From: a virus
Direction: 5' to 3' (one strand)
Length of the DNA: 59,359 nucleotides
Virus record (IMG/VR): IMGVR_UViG_3300020171_000031
Span: 1 to 59,359 of that record
Positions 24,118 through 30,883 of this stretch are shown piece by piece. The translations under genes and the position numbers were made by a program. The notes beneath the pieces were generated by a model. It was not told where the DNA came from. It worked only from the letters and a program-made list of their open reading frames with translations, and made no database searches. Each line of letters opens with the position of its first letter. Within the stretch, counting starts at the first letter, position 1.

Positions 24118-25572
24118 ATGCCAGTTCGCGTCAACGCCAAGGGCCCGGCAGAGTTCGTCCGCGACCACCTGGGCGCGGGGACGGACTACGTGGGGTCATG
24201 CTTCAAGGCGTACAAGCTCTACCTGCGCCAGCATGGCTACCGCCGTAACATGCCGGGCCGTGAGAGCTTCTCCCGCCTCTTCTGGCAACTGCGGCTGCTG
24301 GGCGCCATCCAACTCGTCCGCGAAGAGCCCATCGGGACCAGCCCCTCCGCGCTGGCGTGGGCTGGCGGCGGCCTCCTGGGCGTGGATGGGCTGAACAAGC
24401 CCTCGCCCCGCCGCTTCTATCGAGTGGCCAACGCACAGCACGCGGCGTGGCGCTCGCCGGAGAAGGCCTATCGGGAGGCCCGTGGCCTGGGCCTCATCAT
24501 CAGGCGGAAGGAGCCGAAGCCCCCGAAGCCTCCAAAGAGAGAGAGGGTAATCAAGCCGTTGGAGGAGGGACTGCGAGAGCTGCGGGAGAAGCGCGATGCG
24601 GAGCGCAAGGCGGCTGCACCAGCTCCTATCGCGCCAGAGGAACCAGTACCCCCCCCGAAAGTGGTAGCACCCCCCAAGCGGAGGGGTAGGCCCCCCAAGG
24701 CCAAGCCCATCGAGGTCAAGGCTGAGGAACAGGTGCCGAAGGCGAAGCGCGGGAGGCCTGCTCTCCGTCCCGTTACGACTTACGCACCCGGTAGCCCCGA
24801 GGCCCTCAAGATGGAGGAGCAGCGCAAGGCGGCAGCCGCGGCCAAGGCTGTGCCGGCTGCACCTGGCAGGATGACGTTTGAGCCGATGAGTCCCCTTGCC
24901 GCCCAGCCTGGCCCCAAGAGCGTCTCGGTACTCATTAGCCATCTGACCGGGCTGCGCACCCTCCCGCCCAACACCCCGGGACTGGCAGACGAGGTGGCAA
25001 AGGTCGCCCTGGGAATGAGGGCCTGGGTGGACCGCCTGGACACCATATCGGAGTACCTGAAGAAAGAGGCTGACCCCGAGAAAGCTGACCAGCTGCCCAA
25101 GCTCCAGTACATGAGCGACATCTCCCTGAAAGCCGCGGACGCGCTCGAAGGACGCGACCTGGCTGCGGCGATTTACGCGCTGGACGAGATGTACCCGACG
25201 CCGGACATCCTGGAGCGGCAGGCGAACGAGTTCCTGCCGGAGATTCTCCTGTTCATGGCCACGCCCGACAGCGTGGTCCGAGACGTCCGCCGGCGCGGGG
25301 CCGAAGAAGAACCGCTTCGCCAGGTGGGTCGCGGCGAGGTGCTGCGTAAGCTGGAGGACCTTGAGGAGCGTCTGCGCTTGCACTATGACCGCGTGCTGGA
25401 CGCGATAGGCATGCGCAGCAATGCGCCCAACCTGCGCCGCCTGGAGAAGTTGGCGAAGGCGCTGGAAGACACGGAGGCGGCCCTGCCGGAGGTCGTGAAC
25501 GCGCTTCAGGCGGGCGACCCCGAGCGGTATCGCCGGGCCCTCCAGGCCCTAAGCCAATGTTGCAGGTGGTGA
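24118..25572 (+). CDS. AT-hook DNA-binding protein, 484 aa
   Basis: Residues 1-115 look like a winged-helix/replication-type domain. A Pro/Lys/Ala-rich linker then carries two AT-hooks, KRRGRPPKAKP (about 182) and KRGRPALR (about 202). The C-terminal 220 residues are helical with a leucine-rich stretch. AT-hooks bind minor-groove A/T tracts, so the protein may act in chromatin-like packaging, transcription or origin control (inference). No catalytic motif visible. Confidence 0.75.
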   Translation: MPVRVNAKGPAEFVRDHLGAGTDYVGSCFKAYKLYLRQHGYRRNMPGRESFSRLFWQLRLLGAIQLVREEPIGTSPSALAWAGGGLLGVDGLNKPSPRRFYRVANAQHAAWRSPEKAYREARGLGLIIRRKEPKPPKPPKRERVIKPLEEGLRELREKRDAERKAAAPAPIAPEEPVPPPKVVAPPKRRGRPPKAKPIEVKAEEQVPKAKRGRPALRPVTTYAPGSPEALKMEEQRKAAAAAKAVPAAPGRMTFEPMSPLAAQPGPKSVSVLISHLTGLRTLPPNTPGLADEVAKVALGMRAWVDRLDTISEYLKKEADPEKADQLPKLQYMSDISLKAADALEGRDLAAAIYALDEMYPTPDILERQANEFLPEILLFMATPDSVVRDVRRRGAEEEPLRQVGRGEVLRKLEDLEERLRLHYDRVLDAIGMRSNAPNLRRLEKLAKALEDTEAALPEVVNALQAGDPERYRRALQALSQCCRW

Positions 25573-25580
25573 GGAGTGAA

Positions 25581-25817
25581 ATGATAGAGTTAAGCGTGGA
25601 AGCTGTGGACCGATCATTCAAGCGGCTGGAGGCCCGCAACAAGCGGCTGGAGGCCTGCAACGCCTCCCTGCTGGCCGCGCTGGAGGAGGCTGTCTATCGC
25701 ATGTCGTTTGACTCTGATGCGCTCGGTAGGACGAGCACACGCGAATTGACTCAGGCCCGCGCCGCGATAGCCAAGGCCAAGGGCCAGGTGGTGGCGAGGA
25801 GAGCAGAAGATGGCTAG
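25581..25817 (+). CDS. Small coiled-coil protein, 78 aa
   Basis: ATG 25581 follows GGTGAGGAGTGAA. Contains RLEARNKRLEACNASLLAAL, a dimeric coiled-coil pattern. Overlaps the end of nothing upstream and the next gene by 8 nt. Unknown. Confidence 0.65.
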   Translation: MIELSVEAVDRSFKRLEARNKRLEACNASLLAALEEAVYRMSFDSDALGRTSTRELTQARAAIAKAKGQVVARRAEDG

Positions 25818-25971
25818 GAAGCGCAAGACCCTGGAGGAGGCGGCCCAAGAGCGCCTGGAGGCCGAGAGGGAGCTGGCCGAGCGGAATGAGCGGTGGGACC
25901 GGTTGATGGAGGACCAGCGGCGCGCAAAGGCGTTGAGAGACGGCCCTGCCCCCGACGCTAATCGCAACTAG
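25810..25971 (+). CDS. Small highly charged helical protein, 53 aa
   Basis: ATG 25810 is preceded by AGGAGAGCAGAAG. MARKRKTLEEAAQERLEAER and following residues form a single long charged helix. Function unknown. Confidence 0.6.
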   Translation: MARKRKTLEEAAQERLEAERELAERNERWDRLMEDQRRAKALRDGPAPDANRN

Positions 25972-25977
25972 CGCATC

Positions 25978-25986
25978 TGGTATAAT
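25978..25986 (+). promoter_or_regulatory. Extended -10 promoter
   Basis: TGGTATAAT at 25978-25986 is a TGn-TATAAT extended -10 with no matching -35. Would drive the 26003 gene. Confidence 0.5.
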
Positions 25987-26002
25987 GGCCCCAGGAGGCG
26001 CC

Positions 26003-26194
26003 GTGACGAAGCACATCGAAGTAGGCGGAACAACTTTCGTAGGTGGGGACCTTACGAGTCAAGAGAAAGCCCTCGTGCTTGGGCAAGTGGACAGCATCTT
26101 TGAAAGGGCATCGCCAGACCTAAAGGTAGCTATTGAAGCGAGCAAGCAGTCCATCCTTGACGCGGTTGCCGTAGTGAAACACCTCCATGCCTAG
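26003..26194 (+). CDS. Small hypothetical protein, 63 aa
   Basis: GTG 26003 lies 5 nt after CCAGGAGG. VTKHIEVGGTTFVGGDLTSQ begins a mostly helical protein. No known family. Overlaps the next gene by 8 nt. Confidence 0.62.
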   Translation: MTKHIEVGGTTFVGGDLTSQEKALVLGQVDSIFERASPDLKVAIEASKQSILDAVAVVKHLHA

Positions 26195-26486
26195 CATCAC
26201 GTGTCTGGCCCCACTCGTTCGGGACATCCTCCTGGAAGCCCTCGAGGAGAATGACGCGCCCTCCCGCGTGCTGACGAAGCTGCGCACCGTCCCCGATTGC
26301 CCTAGTGAGGAGCTGGTGGGCTTTGGCCGGGCCAAAGGGGTGAAAGGCGTCGCCAGGAAGCCGAACGCGCGGGCCCAGTGGATAGGGGCGTGCATCAAAA
26401 CGGAGTACGCGCGGCAGAAGCAGCCGGTGCCCCAGCTGATGCGCGAGTGCTCCGCCCGGTGGCGGCAGCAGAAAGCACCCTCATGA
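26187..26486 (+). CDS. Small basic hypothetical protein, 99 aa
   Basis: ATG 26187 overlaps the upstream stop. MPSITCLAPLVRDILLEALE with a basic end (CSARWRQQKAPS). The region FGRAKGVKGVARKPNARAQW suggests nucleic-acid contact. It precedes the holin-like gene. Unknown. Confidence 0.6.
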   Translation: MPSITCLAPLVRDILLEALEENDAPSRVLTKLRTVPDCPSEELVGFGRAKGVKGVARKPNARAQWIGACIKTEYARQKQPVPQLMRECSARWRQQKAPS

Positions 26487-26511
26487 AGGAAACTAGAGTG
26501 AGAGGAGTTCC

Positions 26512-26904
26512 ATGGACATCTCGATAGCTGTCAACAATCTAATCCAGAGCTACCCGTTCGTGGCCCTGACCGTTCTCCTCTTGGCCAACGTGGTCCTGGG
26601 TGCCCTGAACGCCCTCCGACCCGATCCGGACGGCGTGCGTAGGTTCACAGCCCTGGAGCTCACGGACATCTGCAAGAAGGTGGTGCCATTCATCGGCACC
26701 TACTTCGCCCTGGGCACCGGTGGGGAGGTATTGCAGAATGGCTATGGCGAGCTGTTGAAGGCCGTGGGAGCTGTTCTACCTGGTATCGCCTTCGCTCTAG
26801 GCACCCTGAAGAACGCTCTGGGTCTGGTAAACATCCAGGTTCCGTCTTGGCTTGTGTGGCTCTACCCACAGAAAGTCGCAGTGCGCGGCCCGAATATGGG
26901 GTAG
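26512..26904 (+). CDS. Holin-like membrane protein
   Basis: 130 residues, ATG 26512 after GAGAGGAGTTCC. Three hydrophobic segments (about 16-36, 58-76, 84-104), few charged residues between them, and total size fit phage holins of the phi29 type. No endolysin gene is adjacent. Permeabilisation of the host membrane is the likely role, by homology of form rather than a certain family match. Confidence 0.65.
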   Translation: MDISIAVNNLIQSYPFVALTVLLLANVVLGALNALRPDPDGVRRFTALELTDICKKVVPFIGTYFALGTGGEVLQNGYGELLKAVGAVLPGIAFALGTLKNALGLVNIQVPSWLVWLYPQKVAVRGPNMG

Positions 26905-26919
26905 GTAGCCGCACCCCTC

Positions 26920-26948
26920 TTGACAAGCCCCTGGCCTGCGAGTATGCT
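26920..26948 (+). promoter_or_regulatory. Consensus promoter for a short transcript
   Basis: TTGACA (26920-26925), 17-nt spacer, TATGCT (26943-26948). It sits directly before the terminator at 26992-27030, so its transcript should be about 75-80 nt. Confidence 0.75.
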
Positions 26949-26954
26949 TGACCT

Positions 26955-27030
26955 TGCCTGGTTAGTCTGCCTTGCCAGGCCACATCTCCTTGTACCGCTC
27001 CTCTTGCCACGGGGGGGCGGTACTGTTTTT
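26955..27030 (+). ncRNA. Candidate small regulatory RNA
   Basis: Between a strong promoter and an intrinsic terminator lies a 75-nt transcript with no ORF. It has a CCTGG/CCAGG stem-loop (26956-26980), then GCCACATCTCCTT at 26979-26991, which is the exact reverse complement of the ribosome-binding sites AAGGAGATGTGGC before the genes at 29437 and 30884; 11 of these bases also match before 31138. Trans-acting translational control is proposed. Confidence 0.55.
26992..27030 (+). terminator. Intrinsic terminator of the small RNA
   Basis: GTACCGC (26992-26998) pairs with GCGGTAC (27017-27023), followed by TGTTTTT. The inner loop adds extra G-C pairing. Confidence 0.75.
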
Positions 27031-27066
27031 AGTCACCAGCGACAGGCTTTATGAACAGTTAAAGGC

Positions 27067-27096
27067 TTGACAAAGCCCTCTCATCTAATGTAGAGT
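27067..27096 (+). promoter_or_regulatory. Promoter before the tRNA
   Basis: TTGACA (27067-27072), 18-nt spacer, TAGAGT (27091-27096), or TGTAGA at 16-nt spacing. It lies about 40 nt before the tRNA-type sequence. Confidence 0.6.
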
Positions 27097-27134
27097 GGGG
27101 CTGAGGCCAGACGTGGGGCTGAGGCCTGACGCGA

Positions 27135-27202
27135 TGCGGGGGCATGGTGCACTGGGGTCTCATAAGCCTCTGGGCTTGGTTCGATTCCAGGCCCCGCTAC
27201 CA
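27135..27202 (+). tRNA. tRNA with CAT anticodon (Met type), shortened D arm
   Basis: Acceptor TGCGGGG/CCCCGCT (six pairs) with A73 and an encoded CCA (27200-27202). Anticodon stem GGGGT/GCCTC with loop CTCATAA and T33, anticodon CAT. T arm CTTGG-TTCGATT-CCAGG is perfect. The D arm is only about 9 nt (GCA-TGG-TGC), far shorter than normal. Either a divergent phage tRNA or the intact 3' half of a host tRNA retained as an attachment site. Confidence 0.65.
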
Positions 27203-27258
27203 AGTGAGCTGCCGAACAGTCGCCGTCCAAGACGGCGTTCGGAGAAGGAGATGGAGAT

Positions 27259-27354
27259 ATGCGTAGGGCACTCTCATGGGTCTGGGAAGCGCTGGTACGT
27301 GGCGAACAGTTGAAAGGGCTTTCCTGGGGGCCTTGGTTCCTGGTGCAGCCATGA
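27259..27354 (+). CDS. Small ORF coupled to the next gene, 31 aa
   Basis: ATG 27259 is preceded by GAGAAGGAGATGGAGAT. MRRALSWVWEALVRGEQLKG is followed by LSWGPWFLVQP. Its TGA overlaps the next ATG. Possible leader peptide. Confidence 0.45.
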   Translation: MRRALSWVWEALVRGEQLKGLSWGPWFLVQP

Positions 27355-27692
27355 CGGACCCGAAGGATGCAGCCTGTCCCCGCTGTGGAGCGGAAGCAGG
27401 TCAACCCTGTAAGACCAAGACGGGGGCGGTGGTCAACTCGCGAGGGAACGTGCATCCGGCGCGGCTCCCTTTGCCGAGCACCATTCTCACCCTCCTGAAC
27501 ACCAAGCTGGTGGACGTGTTGGAGTTCCGGCCGGCCGCCCGGGCTGGCCGGAAGGACATCCCGTGGTTGCTCCGTCGGGCCGCAGACGTGCTGGAGAGCG
27601 ACGACCGGCCCATCGAGGGGATAGAGCTCACCCTGGAGGCGGCGCCGGACGGCACCTGGGTGCTCGTGGCCCAGGTGGTGCATCCGCAGTAG
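27351..27692 (+). CDS. Zinc-finger protein, 113 aa
   Basis: ATG 27351. Its N-terminus, CPRCGAEAGQPCKTKTG, is the CxxCgA...PC zinc motif seen in small actinobacterial and phage proteins; the residue after it is helical with a RPIEGIELTLEAAPDGTWVL beta sheet. Followed directly by G-rich repeats. Function unknown. Confidence 0.72.
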   Translation: MTDPKDAACPRCGAEAGQPCKTKTGAVVNSRGNVHPARLPLPSTILTLLNTKLVDVLEFRPAARAGRKDIPWLLRRAADVLESDDRPIEGIELTLEAAPDGTWVLVAQVVHPQ

Positions 27693-28020
27693 AGGGCGAA
27701 GGGGGAGGAAGGGCCAGGTCGGGGCAGGCTGGCGAACGGCTGGGAACGGAGAGGCTGGCGGTAGGAAAGGGGACGTGCGGCTTGGGGAGGTAGGCGGACG
27801 GAAAGGCGCGGCTCGGCTCTGGTAGGCGATAGGGTGGGGGCTAGAACAGGACAGGCTGGCGGAAGGTCAGGGAAGGGCGGAACCGGGTCGGCTAGGCTGG
27901 CGGTAGGAATGGGCCGGAATGGGGAGGCTGGCGGGAGGGCAGAACCGGACTGGGTTGGCCAGGCTGGCGGTAGGTTTGGGGAGGGCGGGCCAGGAGGCGA
28001 ACGGGCGAAGACAGGCACGG
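27693..28020. repeat. G-rich degenerate repeat array, locus 1
   Basis: A 328-base noncoding purine-rich stretch on the plus strand. AGGCTGGCGGTAGG-type units recur about six times (near 27727, 27750, 27850, 27893, 27924, 27959) with irregular spacing of 20-100 nt. The same unit recurs at 42342-42620. No gene was found inside. Confidence 0.6.
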
Positions 28021-28051
28021 ATGTGGTAAACTATCGGTGAAAGGAGGAGCC

Positions 28052-28477
28052 ATGCTGCTACGGTTACTCATGTTCCTGGTGTCCTTCCTGGTCCTGGTGG
28101 TGGCCCTGGTGGTCCAGCTGGTGGGGAGCATCGTCGCCACCTTCCTGACCGCCTCGCGGCCGGCTGTCCGCATTCTCACGATGCCCCTGCGGGTGCTCAA
28201 ACATCCACCCGCGATGTCCCTGGTGGCCTTCAGTTGGTTGATGAGAAGCGCCGCCCTGGTCCTGGTTACAACCACCAGGGCCACTTCCGGCGCATGCACA
28301 CGACTGGTTAACATCCTCGTTGGACGACCTGCTGCGAGCGCCAACCATATTGACGTGAAGGGTCTAGCCCGGCATCACCTGGCGCTGCGGGAGACCGGCC
28401 TACGTGGACGACAGCTGCGCGTTCTGCTCACACGGCTGTGGGACTTGCCCAGCGTGGGCGTGACCTCCGCGGGCTAA
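28052..28477 (+). CDS. Membrane protein with basic tail, 141 aa
   Basis: ATG 28052 follows GAAAGGAGGAGCC. Residues 4-30 form one or two hydrophobic helices (LLMFLVSFLVLVVALVVQLV). The rest is Arg/Leu/Ala-rich and ends near a tRNA-like element on the other strand. Family unknown. Confidence 0.65.
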   Translation: MLLRLLMFLVSFLVLVVALVVQLVGSIVATFLTASRPAVRILTMPLRVLKHPPAMSLVAFSWLMRSAALVLVTTTRATSGACTRLVNILVGRPAASANHIDVKGLARHHLALRETGLRGRQLRVLLTRLWDLPSVGVTSAG

Positions 28478-28479
28478 TC

Positions 28480-28546
28480 AGCCGCCTAAACCGGCTTACG
28501 CCCCTGACTTCCAAGGCCAGGGCGTCTGCCGTTCCGCCACAGCGTG
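28480..28546 (-). tRNA. Degenerate tRNA-like element (Leu/Ser-type D arm)
   Basis: On the minus strand TGGCGGAACGGCAGACGC is a canonical class II D arm, followed by an anticodon arm CTGGC-CTTGGAA-GTCAG (anticodon TGG if read literally) and a variable arm GGC-GTAA-GCC. No acceptable T arm or paired acceptor follows, so it is probably a broken tRNA or an att-site relic. Confidence 0.3.
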
Positions 28547-28837
28547 CATTCATCACAGGCTGGATAACCAGTACCGAGCAATGCACGGGACAGAGGGCGA
28601 CCCACCAGGGCCGCCCTCTTGTGTTGCCTCTAGGGAAACGTAGCTGCGCGGAGGAGGGCTCGCCACTGGAGACCACGCCGCACCCGCCGGTGGTGCGCAT
28701 CGCCTGATCACACCGCCACCACTCGCCAGATACAGGCCAGATATAACAGCCGCCCGAAGCGCCAGCCCCACGTAGCCCTATCTACTAGCATATAAATCAA
28801 CGTTGAGTATGCGAGTGACCTAACTCTAGTTAAAGCC
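28547..28837. other. Noncoding stretch without clear feature
   Basis: Apart from scattered short dyads I see nothing here. The region becomes A/T-richer near 28790-28810, just before the promoter. Confidence 0.4.
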
Positions 28838-28866
28838 TTGACATAGAGCCTGGACTAGGGTATATT
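28838..28866 (+). promoter_or_regulatory. Near-consensus sigma70 promoter of the repeat array operon
   Basis: TTGACA (28838-28843), 17-nt spacer, TATATT (28861-28866). The expected start near 28873 leaves a leader of about 180 nt before ATG 29054. Confidence 0.8.
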
Positions 28867-28872
28867 GTATCT

Positions 28873-29053
28873 GCGCAAGGCAAATCTAAGCGCCAGGTGA
28901 ATCGAATCCGAAACCGACCACAACCGAATAGGCAACGGTCTACCCTGAGGTACTGGCCGCAAGGCCAAAAGACTCACCGTAGGCCAGAAAGCCAAATGGC
29001 TTCACTCTCTCTAGGCGTGGCATAAGCAAGCCATAGCCTACAGGGGGTGAAAC
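28873..29053 (+). ncRNA. Structured 5' leader of the repeat-array operon
   Basis: About 180 nt without an ORF but dense in stems: TGGCC-GCAA-GGCCA with a GNRA loop (28954-28967) inside ACGGT/ACCGT (28935-28980); AAGCC-AAAT-GGCTT (28990-29003); and TAGGC...GCCTA enclosing TGGC/GCCA (29012-29040) just upstream of GGGGTG. The second stem overlaps the left arm of array unit A, so alternative folds compete. Candidate riboregulator. Confidence 0.5.
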
Positions 29054-29367
29054 ATGACAGAGTTTGCCGGGGTTAGAGTCCAGGGCACAAAGGGCTTAGG
29101 ACTAGCGCCGTTTTCCGGAATATTCGCCGACGAAGCAGCGGGCCCGACGAAGAGCTTGGTGCAAGCACGGTCCGAGCTCCAGTACATCGTGGCAGAGTTG
29201 CAGGGCATCCTGGACGGCGAGTTCGATGGCACAGACGCCGAGTGGGCGAAGTACGACGCTGAGGGCGGCGACGATGCCGTCTTGCAGGTGCTCGTACATC
29301 GCCTGGACGCCATCACCTGTCGTATTTAGGTGCGGGGCTTCCGCCCCGCCTAGAGAGAGTGAAGCCA
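28997..29367. repeat. Array unit A: ORF enclosed by a 21-bp inverted repeat
   Basis: 28997-29017 is the exact reverse complement of 29347-29367. The single ORF 29054-29329 lies between. After its stop a 7-bp hairpin with TTCC loop (29332-29349) overlaps the right arm by 3 nt, so the two structures exclude each other in part. Confidence 0.85.
29054..29329 (+). CDS. Hypothetical protein of array unit A, 91 aa
   Basis: ATG 29054 follows CAGGGGGTGAAAC. MTEFAGVRVQGTKGLGLAPF then a helical, acidic C-terminal half (QARSELQYIVAELQGILDGE). No known family. It is the first ORF after the strong promoter at 28838 and the structured leader. Confidence 0.75.
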   Translation: MTEFAGVRVQGTKGLGLAPFSGIFADEAAGPTKSLVQARSELQYIVAELQGILDGEFDGTDAEWAKYDAEGGDDAVLQVLVHRLDAITCRI

Positions 29368-29369
29368 AA

Positions 29370-30119
29370 GGTTCCCGCTACTGGGCGGCGCCCTCTCCCT
29401 CTTCAAGAATCTGAACGGAAGAGAAGGAGATGTGGCATGGCAGAGACAATCCAGGCGACCCCAGTAGTGACAACCCCCGTAGACCCCCTGGCCGACGAGG
29501 AGGCCAAGTTGCTGGCCAAGCTGGCCGCACTCCGGGCGGAGCGCGTGGTCAACACGGCCAGGGACATCTTGACGGCGGGCCTCAAGGCCAAGCTCCCGGA
29601 CGTGGTCAAGGCCGTCACGGACGAGGCCAAGTTCGACCTCCACAAGGCGGGAGTGGGCGTGTGGCTGTACTACGCCAAGGAGACGGGCAGCCCGATGATA
29701 TGCCTGCTCTCCGTCGGCGACGACGGCCTCCACCCCAAGGCCATGAAAGTCCACAAGGCGACCAACGGCAACGGGACGCCCAAGGCGGCCTCCAACGGCA
29801 ACGGCAACGGCAACGGCAACGGGAAGCCCGCCGGCGTCGAGTACGACGCCTTCCTGTACGACGGGCGGGGCCCGTTTCCCGTCGGGGCGGACTACAAGAC
29901 GGCGTACGACGCCGTCTTCGACGCCCTGGCCGTCCCGAAGGCGGAGCGCCCCAACCACAACAGGCCGGAGAGGTGGGCGGGCAAGTGGCAGGCCCGCGTC
30001 CTCATCGTGGAGCGCGGGAAGCGCCCCACAGACCAGCAGTTCGCGGAGGCCAAGGCGAAGGTGGCCTCCATCAAGTCCTAGAACCCAGGCGGGAGGGGCG
30101 CCGCCCAGTAGCGGGAACC
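29370..30119. repeat. Array unit B: ORF enclosed by a 24-bp inverted repeat
   Basis: 29370-29393 is the exact reverse complement of 30096-30119. With one bulged base it extends by five more pairs (29395-29399 with 30091-30095). Only the ORF 29437-30081 lies inside. Its left arm starts 2 nt after unit A ends. Confidence 0.88.
29437..30081 (+). CDS. Array unit B protein with Gly/Asn linker and C-terminal repeat domain
   Basis: 214 residues; SD AAGGAGATGTGGC is complementary to the candidate small RNA. N-terminal domain (about 12-108) is helical then beta. Residues 110-130 are NGNGNGNGNGNGK-type linker. The C-terminal domain (about 135-210) contains AYDAVFDALAVPKAERPNHN and WQARVLIVERG, a pattern also found at the ends of the proteins at 44282 and 45446. 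No known family; a shared small binding domain is inferred. Confidence 0.78.
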   Translation: MAETIQATPVVTTPVDPLADEEAKLLAKLAALRAERVVNTARDILTAGLKAKLPDVVKAVTDEAKFDLHKAGVGVWLYYAKETGSPMICLLSVGDDGLHPKAMKVHKATNGNGTPKAASNGNGNGNGNGKPAGVEYDAFLYDGRGPFPVGADYKTAYDAVFDALAVPKAERPNHNRPERWAGKWQARVLIVERGKRPTDQQFAEAKAKVASIKS

Positions 30120-30121
30120 GA

Positions 30122-30457
30122 CTCACTTCCTCCAGGCGCAGCAGAAGCGCAGGAGGAGGAGACATGAACCAGTGCATCCGGGGGAAGGTGGTGCCGTTCT
30201 GGAAGCAGCCCATCATCTACAAGGTGGTGGACTGGGCTGCCGACCACTACTACGGCTGGTTCCGGGATGTGGACCGTGCGGAGGCACGGGCCCGGGAAGT
30301 CCACGGCCTGGTGGTGTCCCAGACTGTTGGTGCCGGGACGCGCTTCCTGGCGAGCATCCGCCAAGCGGGTGAGTTCGCCAAGGCAGCGGCCAAGATGGAT
30401 GCCAACGGTGGGAGGTTGGAGTAGGTCGGGGCTTCTGCCCCGCCTGGAGGAAGTGAG
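30122..30457. repeat. Array unit C: ORF enclosed by a 17-bp plus 8-bp inverted repeat
   Basis: 30122-30138 matches the reverse complement of 30441-30457. After a 2x2 internal loop, 30141-30148 (GCAGAAGC) matches 30431-30438 (GCTTCTGC). The inner arm also forms its own TTCT-loop hairpin (30427-30442), so the two folds compete. Encloses ORF 30164-30424. Confidence 0.86.
30164..30424 (+). CDS. Hypothetical protein of array unit C, 86 aa
   Basis: ATG 30164 follows AGGAGGAGGAGAC. MNQCIRGKVVPFWKQPIIYK, then a WFRDVDRAEARAREVHGLVV helix. Basic at the start and acidic/helical at the end. No known family. Bracketed exactly by unit C repeats. Confidence 0.72.
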   Translation: MNQCIRGKVVPFWKQPIIYKVVDWAADHYYGWFRDVDRAEARAREVHGLVVSQTVGAGTRFLASIRQAGEFAKAAAKMDANGGRLE

Positions 30458-30458
30458 G

Positions 30459-30741
30459 CTCGTCTCACCCGACGGCGGGATAACGCCGAGGAGGTGTGAC
30501 GTGACCATCGAAGAGACGATGGCCAAGATGGACGCCGCGGGCGCGGAGGCCGGGAAGGAGCTGGCCGAGACGTTCGAGCCGGCGGAGATCCGCAAGGTGG
30601 GGGCCTGGCTGGACCGCCACTGGCGGAAGGCGGGGTACAAGCGGCTCGTCGGAGAGCTGCTGGTCCAGGGCGGGTTCCAGTGGAACCCGCGGCCTCCGAA
30701 GGGCTAGGTACGGGGGTTCTCCCCCCGTCGGGTGAGACGAG
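30459..30741. repeat. Array unit D: ORF enclosed by a 17-bp inverted repeat
   Basis: 30459-30475 is the exact reverse complement of 30725-30741. Starts 1 nt after unit C. Contains a CGGCG...CGCCG hairpin near 30474-30488 just before the SD and a TTCT-type hairpin at 30710-30728 after the stop. Encloses ORF 30501-30707. Confidence 0.85.
30501..30707 (+). CDS. Hypothetical protein of array unit D, 68 aa
   Basis: GTG 30501 follows CGAGGAGGTGTGAC. VTIEETMAKMDAAGAEAGKE then a basic helical region (LDRHWRKAGYKRLVGELLVQ). Size and shape suggest a helical DNA- or protein-binding module. Family unknown. Confidence 0.7.
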   Translation: MTIEETMAKMDAAGAEAGKELAETFEPAEIRKVGAWLDRHWRKAGYKRLVGELLVQGGFQWNPRPPKG

Positions 30742-30743
30742 AG

Positions 30744-30867
30744 TTCGCTCCCTCCGGGTGCGGCAGAAGCCGTAGCCCGATGTGCCTCCCGGGCTGGACG
30801 AGATGGTGCCAGGTACTCGGGGCGGCGCGGCGAATGGCCGGCTTCTGCCGCACCCGGAGTGAGCGAA
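30744..30867. repeat. Array unit E: 28-bp inverted repeat without a normal ORF
   Basis: 30744-30771 pairs with 30840-30867 at 27 of 28 positions. Only 68 nt are enclosed, with an inner AGCCCG/CGGGCT hairpin. It starts 2 nt after unit D. The right arm contains GGCTTCTGCC with a TTCT loop like units C and D. It may be a unit that has lost its gene. Confidence 0.82.
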
Positions 30868-30883
30868 GAAAGGAGATGTGGCA

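Noticed and set aside
24118-25572. Terminase large subunit
   Set aside because: No Walker A, Walker B or nuclease motif; instead it has AT-hooks and a disordered linker.
27401-28018. Long proline-rich ORFs on the minus strand over the G-rich repeats
   Set aside because: They arise from reading C-rich complements of the repeats, lack SD sites and overlap plausible plus-strand genes.
28428-28700. Opposing ORFs across the tRNA-like element
   Set aside because: They are the usual spurious readings through tRNA-like sequence, with no SD and no domain.
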